Positions 1-9,161 of a stretch of 47,599 nt of DNA are shown piece after piece (the first letter of the stretch is position 1; every line of letters starts with the position of its first letter). This stretch comes from Bacteroidales bacterium. GTDB lineage: Bacteria > Bacteroidota > Bacteroidia > Bacteroidales > F082. Location of the stretch: the NCBI GenBank assembly GCA_014860665.1, contig JACZJI010000120.1, positions 1 to 47,599 on the forward strand, written 5' to 3'. The notes under the pieces were generated by a model that searched no databases, was not told where the DNA came from, and was given only the letters and a program-made list of their open reading frames with translations. Made by a program: the position numbers and the translations under genes.

Positions 1-1
1 C

Positions 2-265
<264 letters not shown>

Positions 266-348
266 GTCGAAAATCAAAAAATTTGGCAGGTATTCCGGCG
301 ATAGGCCGGAATACTTACATTGAAATTACGAATTGAAAACAAAATATT

Positions 349-843
349 ATGCAATTAATTAATCCCGGTTTAGGAATCATCTTTTGGATGACCCTTACTT
401 TTGGAATTGTCGTGTTTATTCTTGGTAAATACGCCTGGCCCTCCATTCTGAAAGGATTAAAAGAGCGTGAACAAAGCATCCAGGAATCGCTGGACGCAGC
501 CAAAGCCGCCCAGGAACAAATGCTACGGTTGAAAGCTGATAATGAAAAACTACTTCAGGAGGCCAAGGAAGAAAGGGCTGCTATCCTGGCAGACGCACGC
601 AAGATAAAAGAGAAGATACTCGAAGAAGCCAAAGAAAAGGCTACCATGCAGGCAGATCAAATTGTGGGACAGGCCAAAGAAAGAATCGAGCATGAAAAGA
701 AAGCTGCATTGACTGAAATAAAAAATATTATTGCAGAATACTCTATTGAAATTGCTGAAAAAATATTACGCGAAGAATTGAAGGATAAAAACAAGCAAAA
801 AGAACTTGTTGCAAAACTCCTGAAAGAAACCAGTTTAAATTAA
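349..843 (+). CDS. atpF: F0F1 ATP synthase subunit b
   Basis: Peripheral-stalk subunit that holds the F1 head static against the c-ring. The 164-residue protein has one N-terminal membrane segment (about residues 7-28) and then a long charged Ala/Glu/Lys-rich helix that should form the dimeric coiled coil, the standard architecture and length for the family. It lies between subunit c and subunit delta, 12 bp before atpH, in the usual Bacteroidota order. A single b gene is present, with no b/b' pair. Confidence 0.95.
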   Translation: MQLINPGLGIIFWMTLTFGIVVFILGKYAWPSILKGLKEREQSIQESLDAAKAAQEQMLRLKADNEKLLQEAKEERAAILADARKIKEKILEEAKEKATMQADQIVGQAKERIEHEKKAALTEIKNIIAEYSIEIAEKILREELKDKNKQKELVAKLLKETSLN

Positions 844-855
844 GCTTTGTAACCC

Positions 856-1413
856 ATGAGAGTTAATTTATTAGCAAAACGATATGCCGATGCGGTTTTT
901 GAACTTGCAGTCGAAACCAAAAACGTGGATCGCATTGCGGAAGACATTAAACTGGTTTACAAAGTGCTGGATGAAAACCGGTTGCTCAGGAAGATTATGG
1001 ACAACCCGGTGATTGATGCGAGCAAGAAAATTAATATCCTCAACAAAATATTTGGTGAGAAGGTTAACGATTTAAGTATACGTTTTCTGCGCCTGATTAC
1101 CCGCAAAGGCCGTGAAATGTACATCATGGGGATTTGTGAGGCCTTTGAAGATAATTATCTGGATTATAAAAATATCGTCAGGGCAGAACTGGTTACAGCA
1201 TATGCTACAGACAAAGAAATCAGGGAATCCGTACTGGCCAAATTAAAAACCATCAGCAACAAAGATATCATGCTCAGTGAAACTGTCAATGAAGACATCA
1301 TCGGGGGTTTCATTATGCGCATTGAAGACTACCAGCTAGATGCCAGTGTGGCAAATCAGCTGAAAAGACTGAGCAAAAATTTTGCCAGCAACTTATATGA
1401 GAAACAATTTTAA
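856..1413 (+). CDS. atpH: F0F1 ATP synthase subunit delta
   Basis: Subunit delta (OSCP-like) links the top of the alpha3beta3 head to the b stalk. The 185-residue product has the family pattern: an N-terminal [10 protein letters not shown] segment, a central helical domain, and a C-terminal part around [17 protein letters not shown] corresponding to the conserved G-G-x-hydrophobic region. It sits 12 bp after atpF and 20 bp before atpA, consistent with one transcript. Length is normal for the family. Confidence 0.95.
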   Translation: MRVNLLAKRYADAVFELAVETKNVDRIAEDIKLVYKVLDENRLLRKIMDNPVIDASKKINILNKIFGEKVNDLSIRFLRLITRKGREMYIMGICEAFEDNYLDYKNIVRAELVTAYATDKEIRESVLAKLKTISNKDIMLSETVNEDIIGGFIMRIEDYQLDASVANQLKRLSKNFASNLYEKQF

Positions 1414-1433
1414 CCATCGATAAAAGAAACACT

Positions 1434-3017
1434 ATGTCAGATATCAAACCGGCTGAAGTATCGGCCATACTGAGACAGGAACTGGCAGGCTTTGAAACGG
1501 AAGCCTCTTTGGAGGAAATCGGTTCCGTGCTTACCATCGGGGATGGAATTGCACGGGTTTACGGACTCTCTAACGCCGAGCAGGGCGAATTGGTTGAGTT
1601 TGAAAAGACTGGCCTTATAGGGATCGTGCTTAACCTCGAAGAAGATAACGTTGGTATTGTATTACTCGGTGAACCGGAAGACATCAACGAAGGTGACAAA
1701 GTAAAAAGAACTGGAAAAATCGCTTCCATTATGGCCGGTGATGGCCTTTTGGGCCGTGTTATCAATACGCTGGGAGTTCCTATCGACGGAAAGGGTGCCA
1801 TTGAAGGCGAGCTTTACGAAATGCCGCTGGAACGAAAAGCCCCTGGTGTTATTTACCGCCAGCCGGTAAACGAACCGCTTCAAACAGGTATTAAACCTAT
1901 CGACGCTATGATTCCCATCGGACGTGGTCAGCGTGAGTTGATCATTGGTGACCGCCAAACCGGGAAAACAGCCATCGCCATTGATACCATCATCAACCAG
2001 AAGGAATTTTACGACCGCGGTGAGCCCGTCTACTGTATCTACGTTGCTACGGGACAGAAAGGTTCTACCGTAGCCCAGATACAAAAGGTGCTGGAAACAC
2101 ACGGCGCCATGGATTATACCATCATTGTTTCTGCTACAGCTTCCGATCCGGCTGCGATGCAGTTTTATTCACCTTTTGCCGGTGCTGCCATCGGTGAGTA
2201 TTTCCGCGATACAGGTCGTCCGGCGCTGATCGTTTACGATGATCTCTCCAAACAAGCCGTTGCTTACCGCGAAGTGTCCCTTTTGCTGAGGCGCCCTCCG
2301 GGACGTGAAGCTTATCCGGGTGACGTATTCTATTTACACTCACGTTTATTGGAACGTGCCGCCAAGATCATCAACTCGGATGAAATTGCAAAAAAGATGA
2401 ACAACATTCCGGAAAGCATCAAAGACAAAGTAAAAGGCGGTGGTTCGCTGACAGCGCTTCCGATTATCGAAACTCAGGCAGGAGACGTTTCCGCTTACAT
2501 CCCTACCAACGTAATTTCCATTACCGACGGTCAGATTTTCCTGGAAACCACTCTGTTTAACTCCGGTATCAGACCTGCTATTAACGTGGGTATTTCCGTA
2601 TCCCGTGTAGGTGGGGCTGCACAGATTAAATCCATGAAAAAAGTTGCAGGAACTTTGAAACTTGACCAGGCACAGTTCCGTGAACTGGAAGCTTTCTCCA
2701 AGTTTGGTTCCGACCTCGACGCTGCAACCGTAGCCGTTTTAGAAAAGGGGCGACGTAATGTGGAAATTCTGAAGCAACCTCAGTATTCTCCAATGACTGT
2801 AGAACATCAGATAGCTATTATTTTCTGTGGTACCTATAACCTCTTGCGTGAGGTTCCAACTACCAGAATCAAAGATTTCCAGGACAGTTTCTTGCACTTA
2901 ATGGATGCCAAATATCTGGATATCCTGACGGAACTGAAAGAAGGAAAGCTGACCGACAAAAGCATTGAAACTATGAAAAGCGTTGCTGCTGACGTAGCCA
3001 AGCAATACAAAAAGTAA
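1434..3017 (+). CDS. atpA: F0F1 ATP synthase subunit alpha
   Basis: Non-catalytic nucleotide-binding subunit of the F1 hexamer. The 527-residue protein shows the full family layout: an N-terminal beta-barrel, a P-loop GDRQTGKT at residues 172-179, the [17 protein letters not shown] segment, and the signature [20 protein letters not shown]. The C-terminal helical domain is intact. It is preceded by atpH and followed 21 bp later by atpG; the catalytic beta subunit is not in this window and must be encoded elsewhere, as is usual in Bacteroidota where atpD-atpC are placed apart from atpA-atpG. Confidence 0.98.
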   Translation: MSDIKPAEVSAILRQELAGFETEASLEEIGSVLTIGDGIARVYGLSNAEQGELVEFEKTGLIGIVLNLEEDNVGIVLLGEPEDINEGDKVKRTGKIASIMAGDGLLGRVINTLGVPIDGKGAIEGELYEMPLERKAPGVIYRQPVNEPLQTGIKPIDAMIPIGRGQRELIIGDRQTGKTAIAIDTIINQKEFYDRGEPVYCIYVATGQKGSTVAQIQKVLETHGAMDYTIIVSATASDPAAMQFYSPFAGAAIGEYFRDTGRPALIVYDDLSKQAVAYREVSLLLRRPPGREAYPGDVFYLHSRLLERAAKIINSDEIAKKMNNIPESIKDKVKGGGSLTALPIIETQAGDVSAYIPTNVISITDGQIFLETTLFNSGIRPAINVGISVSRVGGAAQIKSMKKVAGTLKLDQAQFRELEAFSKFGSDLDAATVAVLEKGRRNVEILKQPQYSPMTVEHQIAIIFCGTYNLLREVPTTRIKDFQDSFLHLMDAKYLDILTELKEGKLTDKSIETMKSVAADVAKQYKK

Positions 3018-3038
3018 ACCGAAAACTGAAAATCAGCT

Positions 3039-3929
3039 ATGGCAAACTTAAAGGAAGTAAGAAACCGGATAGCCTCCGTTAAATCGACCCGGCAAATTAC
3101 CAGTGCCATGAAAATGGTATCGGCTGCCAAATTGCGGAGGGCTCAGAATGCTGTGCTTACCATGAGGCCCTATGCATTGAAACTACAGGAAATCATGCAG
3201 AATTTAAGTGGCAGCATGGAAGATTCCAATGAAAGTGTTTTTGCAAAACAAAGGGAACAAAGACGAGTGCTTCTGGTAGTTATTACCTCCAACCGTGGAT
3301 TGTGCGGCGCTTTTAACGCCAACGTCGTAAAAGAGACTATCCGTTTGCTGGAAAACGAACTGACCCCTTTGAATGCACAGAAAAATGTGGATTTGATGTG
3401 TCTTGGTAAGAAAGGTGCTGATTTGTTAAAATCAAAAGGATATAAGATAAAAGAGAGCAATCAGGAAATTTTTAATGACCTGAATTTTGAAAACGCAACC
3501 GTCATCGCTGAAAAGATGATGGATGATTTCAAAAAGGGTTCTTATGATAATATTATACTTATTTACAATCAATTCAAAAATGCTGCTGTTCAAATCCTCA
3601 AAACAGAAGATTTCCTGCCTGTAAAGGAGCAAAAATCTGAAAAAGGAGCATCAGTCAGAACTATCCAGGCTGACTATATTTTTGAACCTAACAAAGAAGA
3701 AATTCTGAGTGAACTGATCCCAAAAACCTTAAAAATTCAGCTTTACAAGGCTTTACTTGACAGCTTTGCTGCAGAGCACGGAGCCCGCATGACAGCCATG
3801 CATCAGGCAACAGAAAATGCAAGCGACCTGCTTAAAGAATTGAATTTGAGTTATAATAAAGCAAGACAAGCTGCGATTACAACAGAAATTCTGGAAATTG
3901 TCAGCGGTGCTGAAGCTTTGAAAGGATAG
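3039..3929 (+). CDS. atpG: F0F1 ATP synthase subunit gamma
   Basis: Rotor shaft that couples c-ring rotation to catalysis. The 296-residue product has the conserved N-terminal helix (RIASVKSTRQITSAMKMVSA), the central SNRGLCGAFN motif of the Rossmann-like domain, and the C-terminal helix with ARMTAMHQATENASDLL and RQAAITTEILEIVSGAEAL. It is the last gene of the operon and is followed at once by a strong hairpin terminator. No truncation or frameshift is visible. Confidence 0.97.
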   Translation: MANLKEVRNRIASVKSTRQITSAMKMVSAAKLRRAQNAVLTMRPYALKLQEIMQNLSGSMEDSNESVFAKQREQRRVLLVVITSNRGLCGAFNANVVKETIRLLENELTPLNAQKNVDLMCLGKKGADLLKSKGYKIKESNQEIFNDLNFENATVIAEKMMDDFKKGSYDNIILIYNQFKNAAVQILKTEDFLPVKEQKSEKGASVRTIQADYIFEPNKEEILSELIPKTLKIQLYKALLDSFAAEHGARMTAMHQATENASDLLKELNLSYNKARQAAITTEILEIVSGAEALKG

Positions 3930-3952
3930 CAGAAAACAATTTATTCTTTATA

Positions 3953-3990
3953 ACAAACGAGCCGGATTAAAATCCGGCTCGTTTGTTTAT
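3953..3990 (+). terminator. Rho-independent terminator of the atp operon
   Basis: A perfect 16-bp stem (3953-3968 with 3971-3986, core AACGAGCCGGATT) with a very short AA loop is followed by a T-rich run. It lies 24 bp after atpG and before the ferritin promoter, so it should end the ATP synthase transcript. Confidence 0.9.
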
Positions 3991-4050
3991 GTATAAAACC
4001 TCCTCAATCATTTCAAATAGATAACCGATTTTCATAGCTGGAAATTATAT

Positions 4051-4058
4051 TAACTTTG
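4051..4058 (+). promoter_or_regulatory. Bacteroidota-type -7 promoter element of ferritin gene
   Basis: TAACTTTG matches the Bacteroidota sigma -7 consensus TAnnTTTG and lies 24 bp before the ferritin ATG. The -33 region is only weakly matched. Assignment is by consensus and position. Confidence 0.6.
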
Positions 4059-4081
4059 TCAAAACTGAAAATCTTACTATT

Positions 4082-4597
4082 ATGATTAACAACAATATTG
4101 AATCCGTTCTGAACAAACAAATCCAAAAAGAAGAGTTTTCTTCACGACTCTATCTATCCATGGCTATGTGGTGCGAAGTGAACGGTTTTCCGGGAGCATC
4201 TTCATTTTTATATCGCCATGCTGAAGAAGAAAGGCTGCATCAGCTGAAAATCATTCATTATGTCAACGACCGTGGAGGCAAAGCATTATTGTTGGATCAG
4301 GAAGAACCGGCTTCTGAATTCTCTTCACTTCAGGACCTTTTCGAACAGATACTGGTTCACGAGGAATATATCACTGGTCATATTAATCAGATTTATGGCC
4401 TGGCTGTGGAGGAAAAGGATTATACCACCGGTAATTTTCTGCAATGGTTCATTTCAGAGCAGCTGGAAGAAGAAAAACTGGTGAAAAATATTCTGGACAA
4501 AATCAAACTGGTGGGCAACGATAAAACCGGAATGTTTCATATAGACAAGGAACTGGCAACTATAGCAACAGCCAAACCTGAATCACCGGTCGCTTAA
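4082..4597 (+). CDS. ftnA: Ferritin (non-haem, FtnA-like)
   Basis: Iron-storage protein that oxidises Fe(II) and stores it as a mineral core in a 24-mer cage. The 171-residue product has the ferroxidase ligands in standard places: Glu17, Glu50 and His53 (EEERLHQ), with later Glu residues in the fourth helix (EEYITGHINQ and SEQLEEEKLV). Length is typical of bacterial FtnA. It is monocistronic, starts after the atp terminator with its own promoter, and its stop codon overlaps by 4 bp the stop of the convergent DUF3109 gene. Confidence 0.96.
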   Translation: MINNNIESVLNKQIQKEEFSSRLYLSMAMWCEVNGFPGASSFLYRHAEEERLHQLKIIHYVNDRGGKALLLDQEEPASEFSSLQDLFEQILVHEEYITGHINQIYGLAVEEKDYTTGNFLQWFISEQLEEEKLVKNILDKIKLVGNDKTGMFHIDKELATIATAKPESPVA

Positions 4598-5175
4598 AAA
4601 CCTTTTTTAGCTTTTTTCTCCTGTTCAAAAGCAACAGTAAGCTTCTCGTACCAGGATTTTCCAAATTTTCTGATGAGCGGTTCTTTAAGAAACCGGTATA
4701 CCGGAACCTGCTCTTTTTGACCTTTCAGTCGTGCCACATTACAAATCTCCCAATGGTCGTAATTTACAGCAATATGATCGGTCAGTCTGGAAAGACGAAC
4801 GGGATACAGATGACATGAGATCGGTTTTTGAAAAGGAATACGTCCTTCCTTCCATGCTTTTTCTATGGCACAGTAGCTGATACCATTTTCGAAATAGACA
4901 AAAGCACACTCGCGATCCTCTACCAAAGGTGTGACAAACTCGCCTTCCATATCATAATCAAAAACACCATTTTTCTCGACCACAGCAAGACCTTTGGGAG
5001 CCATATAAGGCTTTATCTCATCAAGATAATCTTCCAGGATGCTGATTTCCTCTTCTTCCAAAGGAGCTCCTGCATCGCCTTCAACACAGCAATCTCCATG
5101 GCATCCCCCCAAATCGCAGATAAAATGCTTCTTTGCGAGATCTTCAGAAATTATGGTGTCATCAATAATAATCAT
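4594..5175 (-). CDS. DUF3109 family Cys-rich protein
   Basis: Conserved Bacteroidota protein of unproven function. It carries many cysteines in set motifs: CDLGGCHGDCC near the N-terminus, then ECAFVYF, YCAIEKAW, ISCHLYPVR and WEICNVA. This pattern resembles zinc/iron-cluster-binding YkgJ-like proteins, so metal binding is likely. I chose the ATG at 5175 (MIIIDDTIISED), which fits the family N-terminus, over an in-frame ATG at 5190 that adds five residues. It converges on ferritin with a 4-bp overlap; a functional tie to iron is possible but unproven. Confidence 0.85.
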   Translation of the reverse strand: MIIIDDTIISEDLAKKHFICDLGGCHGDCCVEGDAGAPLEEEEISILEDYLDEIKPYMAPKGLAVVEKNGVFDYDMEGEFVTPLVEDRECAFVYFENGISYCAIEKAWKEGRIPFQKPISCHLYPVRLSRLTDHIAVNYDHWEICNVARLKGQKEQVPVYRFLKEPLIRKFGKSWYEKLTVAFEQEKKAKKGF

Positions 5176-5256
5176 GGCGCGAAAATACACAAATAGTAAT
5201 TTAGGCTATTTTCATAAGCCAGAAATAATCTGAGATGCAAGAAATTATTTTGAGAT

Positions 5257-6111
5257 CTACCGACCGAAAAGCATTTTCCAGAATCTTTTTTCTGAAGCTT
5301 CATCTGCAAGCAATTTTTTCGCCAGTTTTAATCCTTCTTTATATCCTAAATCATAGATCTCATCAGCTTTATCAAAATCAAGTGTAGAAAAATTACGGGT
5401 TGCCGGTGGATCAATAAAGTAATCGCAAAATCTTTTCTCTTCTGCTATGGTGTTATTGATGGCCAGATGATAGGTCCTGACAGCAACATCCTTCATCCTT
5501 CGAAAGTCTGAAAGCTGAGCAATATGGTTAACATGTATCCCAATGATTTTATCACATTTTCCCTTCAGTATCTCAGCACTCAGGTTTTTGGTGACTCCTC
5601 CATCCACATAATAAGTTCCGTCAATCACCATTGGATTGAACAGCAAAGGAATCGATGCTGAAGCCATGACATATTCAATTAGTTTTCCCTCCGACCTGAT
5701 TTCGAATTTTCCGGTATTAAGATTGGTAACAGTGATATAAACAGGAATTTTCAGTGCACTAAAATCATCTTTCTCCACTCTCTCGCGAAGAAATTTCTCA
5801 ACTTTATTCAAATTAAAAATTCCCATTCTGTTCAGATCCATATTTGTTATGGCCATCGGGCGAACCTCTTCCTTAATGAATTCCAAAGTTTCTCTGGATG
5901 GGATTCCGAGAGCATAACTCACAGCAACCATAGCTCCCATACTTGTTCCTGAAACAACCACCGGACGAATATTATTTTCTTCAAGAGCCTGAAGTACTCC
6001 CAAATGAGCGATTCCGCGGGCACCACCACCACTGAAGGCAAGACCATATTTCACTTTACGTTTCATAAAATGATTTGTTTCATTAGGAAAAAGCTCATTT
6101 ACAGGATACAA
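5257..6111 (-). CDS. Patatin-like phospholipase family protein
   Basis: Predicted serine acyl-hydrolase with a Ser-Asp dyad. It shows the oxyanion-hole SGGGARG (residues 27-33), the nucleophile motif GTSMG with Ser57, and the DGG motif with Asp170. The 284-residue size is that of the short bacterial RssA/YchK-like group; there is no signal peptide and no outer-membrane barrel, so it is probably cytoplasmic. The ATG at 6111 has an AAAGGA ribosome site; an alternative ATG at 6066 (MKRKVKYG) lies closer to the usual family start. It is divergent from the GbsR regulator. Natural substrate unknown. Confidence 0.9.
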   Translation of the reverse strand: MYPVNELFPNETNHFMKRKVKYGLAFSGGGARGIAHLGVLQALEENNIRPVVVSGTSMGAMVAVSYALGIPSRETLEFIKEEVRPMAITNMDLNRMGIFNLNKVEKFLRERVEKDDFSALKIPVYITVTNLNTGKFEIRSEGKLIEYVMASASIPLLFNPMVIDGTYYVDGGVTKNLSAEILKGKCDKIIGIHVNHIAQLSDFRRMKDVAVRTYHLAINNTIAEEKRFCDYFIDPPATRNFSTLDFDKADEIYDLGYKEGLKLAKKLLADEASEKRFWKMLFGR

Positions 6112-6147
6112 TTTTATCCTTTACAATAATAATTAAATTTTTGTTAA

Positions 6148-6181
6148 TTTATTTAGTTCTGTTGTTCCCGAACTAAATAAA
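6148..6181. promoter_or_regulatory. Probable operator: 12-bp inverted repeat before the GbsR regulator
   Basis: Perfect 12-bp inverted repeat TTTATTTAGTTC / GAACTAAATAAA (6148-6159 and 6170-6181) with a 10-bp centre. It lies in the divergent spacer between the patatin gene and the GbsR/MarR gene, next to a promoter-like TACTTTCG at 6186-6193. Arm size and place fit a winged-helix dimer operator, probably autoregulatory. Confidence 0.6.
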
Positions 6182-6209
6182 CCATTACTTTCGCCGCAAA
6201 AAAATTCAC

Positions 6210-6665
6210 ATGAACGAACATGAGCGCATTACCAGACAAAAAGAGTTGATCGAAACGATTGGCCGTAATTTGGAAAAACAGGGTATACAGCCTGTTGCCG
6301 GTCGGATTTTGGGTATGCTTATGGTAATGGACAAGGAGGAATACACTTTTGATGAGATTGTGGAGGAAATGAAAATCAGCAAAAGCTCAGCCAGTAATGC
6401 TTTAAGAAATCTTGAATTGAGGGAAGCCATCGAATATGTAACCTATCCGGGCGACCGGAAACGTTATTTCCGCATATCATTTTCAGACGTCAACAAACTT
6501 ATCGAAGGGGTCAAAAAGAAATTCCAGACCGATGCCGATATATTTGACGAAGTCATTTCTTTGAAAAAGGATAGTAATTCCAAAAATGCCTGTGCATTGA
6601 AGGCCATCTCCAAAGGAATGAGATACTTCATTACGATCCTTGAAAATTTTCAAAATAAAATCTGA
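6210..6665 (+). CDS. GbsR/MarR family transcriptional regulator
   Basis: Winged-helix DNA-binding protein of 151 residues. The HTH covers about residues 45-75 (YTFDEIVEEMKISKSSASNALRNLE), followed by a wing (EYVTYPGDRKRYFRIS), a pattern typical of GbsR/MarR proteins, and then a helical dimerisation region. It stands 63 bp before a TolC-adaptor-RND efflux operon in the same direction. In Bacteroidota this regulator group is commonly next to such pumps, so it most likely represses the pump operon and itself. The inducing ligand cannot be read from the sequence. Confidence 0.9.
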   Translation: MNEHERITRQKELIETIGRNLEKQGIQPVAGRILGMLMVMDKEEYTFDEIVEEMKISKSSASNALRNLELREAIEYVTYPGDRKRYFRISFSDVNKLIEGVKKKFQTDADIFDEVISLKKDSNSKNACALKAISKGMRYFITILENFQNKI

Positions 6666-6728
6666 ACACTTTGTTATTTAATCGTTTTGTTCTGAATTAA
6701 TTAATTACAAAAAACAATTAATTAAAAT

Positions 6729-8075
6729 ATGAGACATTTTACTTATCTCCTAGCTGCCTGTCTGTTGGCACTTCCCTTCCAGGGATCAGCGCAGAAGGTA
6801 TACAACCTGCAGAGTTTACTGGAGCAGGCAGTCGTCAATAACTCCGAAATTAAAAAGGCCGCCCTGCAGCAAACCGAAAGCAACTATAAAGTCAGAGAGA
6901 CGGTGGCCCAGGGGCTTCCGCAGCTTTCCGGAAAAATTGATTACACGAGAATGGGCATCGCCGGTATAAATATACCTGCAGGATTTGCAGCTGAATTACC
7001 GCAGGATATCCTCCCGCTTTTGATGCAGCTTAAGAACCTGAAGGCATTGCATATGATATCATCCAATGTCACATTAAGCGAACTGGTTTACAGCAAGCAA
7101 TACTGGACCGGGATAAAACAAGCCAAAGCAGCCCGTGGACTTTATGATATTCTGGCCAATAAAACAAAGGATGAAGTGGTTTACGACGTAGCCACCGTTT
7201 ATTATCAACTGCTGAACAACTATTCCAGCCTTGAAACACTGAACGGGATCATTCAAAATCTTGAAAAAATAGAAAATGTGCTGGAACTGCAATATCAAAA
7301 TAACCTGGCAAAGAGTACCGATGTGGGAAGGGTAAAAGTCCAGATCGCCAATCTGAAAACAAATCGTCAATCTTTGCAGGACGCTATAGAAATCCGCAAA
7401 CGCATCTTACAGATCCTGTGCGGCCTTCCACTTGACACACACCTGCTTGTAGACACTGCAAATAATACAGTTGACCATATTCAGAAACCTGTTATTCCAC
7501 AATTTTCTGTCAATCAACTACCGGCCTATCAAATCATGAAAAAGCAACAAGAACTGGCCAAGCTGAAAATAAAAGCAGATCAGGCGAAATATTATCCTAA
7601 CCTGGCAATTTTCGGGCGATACAACTATCAGACCTATTCAGCTCAGCTTAGTCTCAGCGGTATGTCTCCGTCCACCTCTTTCGGATTTGAAGCCAACATC
7701 CCCATTTTTAGTTCCGGTGAACGTCACAGCAAAGTCATGCAGTCAAAACTGGAATTAAAAGAGATGGACGAAGATTTTAGTACCAACACCCAGCAACTGG
7801 GAACCAATTATGAAAATGCAGCCAATGCGCTGGCTTCCGCCTGGAAGGGATTGCAGGATCAGAAAGAAAACAAAGCACTGGCAAAACAGGTTTACGACCA
7901 GGTGAAATTAAGTTTCAAAGAAGGCATGGCTTCACTAACAGATTTGTTAAGTGTGGAGTCTTCTCTTCTTGATGCCGAAAATTTATACAATCAACAATTA
8001 CTTAAATACAGAATTGCATCCCTGGATATGAAAAACGCTACAGGTACAATTCTGTCCATTGTTCACGAAAAATAA
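6729..8075 (+). CDS. TolC family outer membrane efflux protein
   Basis: Outer-membrane channel of a tripartite efflux pump. The 448-residue product has a Sec signal peptide (MRHFTYLLAACLLALPFQGSAQ, no lipobox Cys) followed by the long helical repeats of the OEP family, with YYPNLAIFGRYNY and SFGFEANIPIFSSGER as outer-membrane strand regions and EGMASLTDLLSVESSLLDAE in the second helical hairpin. It is the first structural gene of the pump operon, 14 bp before the adaptor gene. The spacer before it is AT-rich and palindromic (TTAATTAATTA runs), which may hold the promoter or an operator. Confidence 0.93.
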   Translation: MRHFTYLLAACLLALPFQGSAQKVYNLQSLLEQAVVNNSEIKKAALQQTESNYKVRETVAQGLPQLSGKIDYTRMGIAGINIPAGFAAELPQDILPLLMQLKNLKALHMISSNVTLSELVYSKQYWTGIKQAKAARGLYDILANKTKDEVVYDVATVYYQLLNNYSSLETLNGIIQNLEKIENVLELQYQNNLAKSTDVGRVKVQIANLKTNRQSLQDAIEIRKRILQILCGLPLDTHLLVDTANNTVDHIQKPVIPQFSVNQLPAYQIMKKQQELAKLKIKADQAKYYPNLAIFGRYNYQTYSAQLSLSGMSPSTSFGFEANIPIFSSGERHSKVMQSKLELKEMDEDFSTNTQQLGTNYENAANALASAWKGLQDQKENKALAKQVYDQVKLSFKEGMASLTDLLSVESSLLDAENLYNQQLLKYRIASLDMKNATGTILSIVHEK

Positions 8076-8089
8076 AAAAATCAAATAAA

Positions 8090-9151
8090 ATGAAAGTACT
8101 TAGAACCGTCATCATCTCAGTTATCGCTCTTGCTATTTTAGGAGGTGTTTTTTTCCAGCTCAGGAAAAACAAACGGGATATGAATTATGATATGACCATC
8201 GCTTCTCGCAAAGTCGGTGCAGTCCCTGTTAAAGCTGAAAAAGCTCATATGTCGACCATTGACTTCACCATCACAACCAACGGTGTTCTGGAAGCCAATC
8301 ATCAGCTGACAGTGGTTTCGGAAACACAGGGGAAAATCACTCATCTTTACAAACATCTCGGAGATTACGTCCAAAAAGGAGAAGTCATTGCCAAAGTAGA
8401 AGACGAAACCATCCGGGCTGCTGAAATGGTTGCTGAAGCCAATGTACAGCAACATGAAAGAGACATCAAACGTTATGAGCGTCTGAGTGCCGGTGATGCC
8501 ATAACCAAACACGATCTGGAAGAAGCAAAGATCGGCCTGGAAAAAGCCAAAGCCGATTTTATCAAAGCTAAAAAAGCGCTCGACAACACATCCATTACTG
8601 CTCCCATTTCAGGGGTGATCAATCAAAAATTTGTTACCGAAGGACAGTTTCTTGCAGGAGGCATGCAGGTATGTGAGATTGTTGACAACCATCAGTTGAA
8701 AATACACGTCAAAGTGGATGGCGATAATATTTACAATGTTCAAAAGGGAGAAGAAGTTCAGGTTGTTGTTCCGGTTTTCCCGGACCGTACTTTCCACGGA
8801 GTAGTTACAGCCATTGCTGTAAAAGCCGACAAAACGATGAATTTTGATGTGGAAATTACACTGGATAACACACAGAAAATACCATTGAAATCCGGTTTGT
8901 ATGCTGAAGTGAATTTCCCGGTCAAATCAAAGGAATGCCTTGTTATACCGAAAGAAAGTATTGTCGGCAGTATGGTGAAACCTCAGGTCTTTGTCATTGA
9001 AAACAACAAAGCTGTCTTGAAGGACATCGTTACAGGACTCAGCAACAACCACAATGTTCAGGTGATTTCGGGCATCAAAGAAGGTGATCAGGTTATCTAC
9101 AGCGGTCAGTTGAATTTAAGCGGGAACGAAGAGGTAAAGGTCATCCAATAA
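8090..9151 (+). CDS. Efflux RND transporter periplasmic adaptor subunit
   Basis: Membrane-fusion protein bridging the inner-membrane pump and TolC. The 353 residues comprise an N-terminal membrane anchor (about residues 5-23, not a lipoprotein), a first half lipoyl domain (GKITHLYKHLGDYVQKGEVIAKVED), an alpha-hairpin, a second half lipoyl domain (ITAPISGVINQKFVTEGQFL), a beta-barrel and a membrane-proximal domain. It is flanked by TolC (14 bp) and the RND permease (10 bp), so the three are clearly co-transcribed. Confidence 0.95.
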   Translation: MKVLRTVIISVIALAILGGVFFQLRKNKRDMNYDMTIASRKVGAVPVKAEKAHMSTIDFTITTNGVLEANHQLTVVSETQGKITHLYKHLGDYVQKGEVIAKVEDETIRAAEMVAEANVQQHERDIKRYERLSAGDAITKHDLEEAKIGLEKAKADFIKAKKALDNTSITAPISGVINQKFVTEGQFLAGGMQVCEIVDNHQLKIHVKVDGDNIYNVQKGEEVQVVVPVFPDRTFHGVVTAIAVKADKTMNFDVEITLDNTQKIPLKSGLYAEVNFPVKSKECLVIPKESIVGSMVKPQVFVIENNKAVLKDIVTGLSNNHNVQVISGIKEGDQVIYSGQLNLSGNEEVKVIQ

Positions 9152-9161
9152 AAAGAATCCA

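Noticed and set aside
1662..2102. Minus-strand open reading of 146 codons inside atpA
   Set aside because: It lies wholly antisense to a highly conserved gene, has no family features, and results from the codon bias of atpA.
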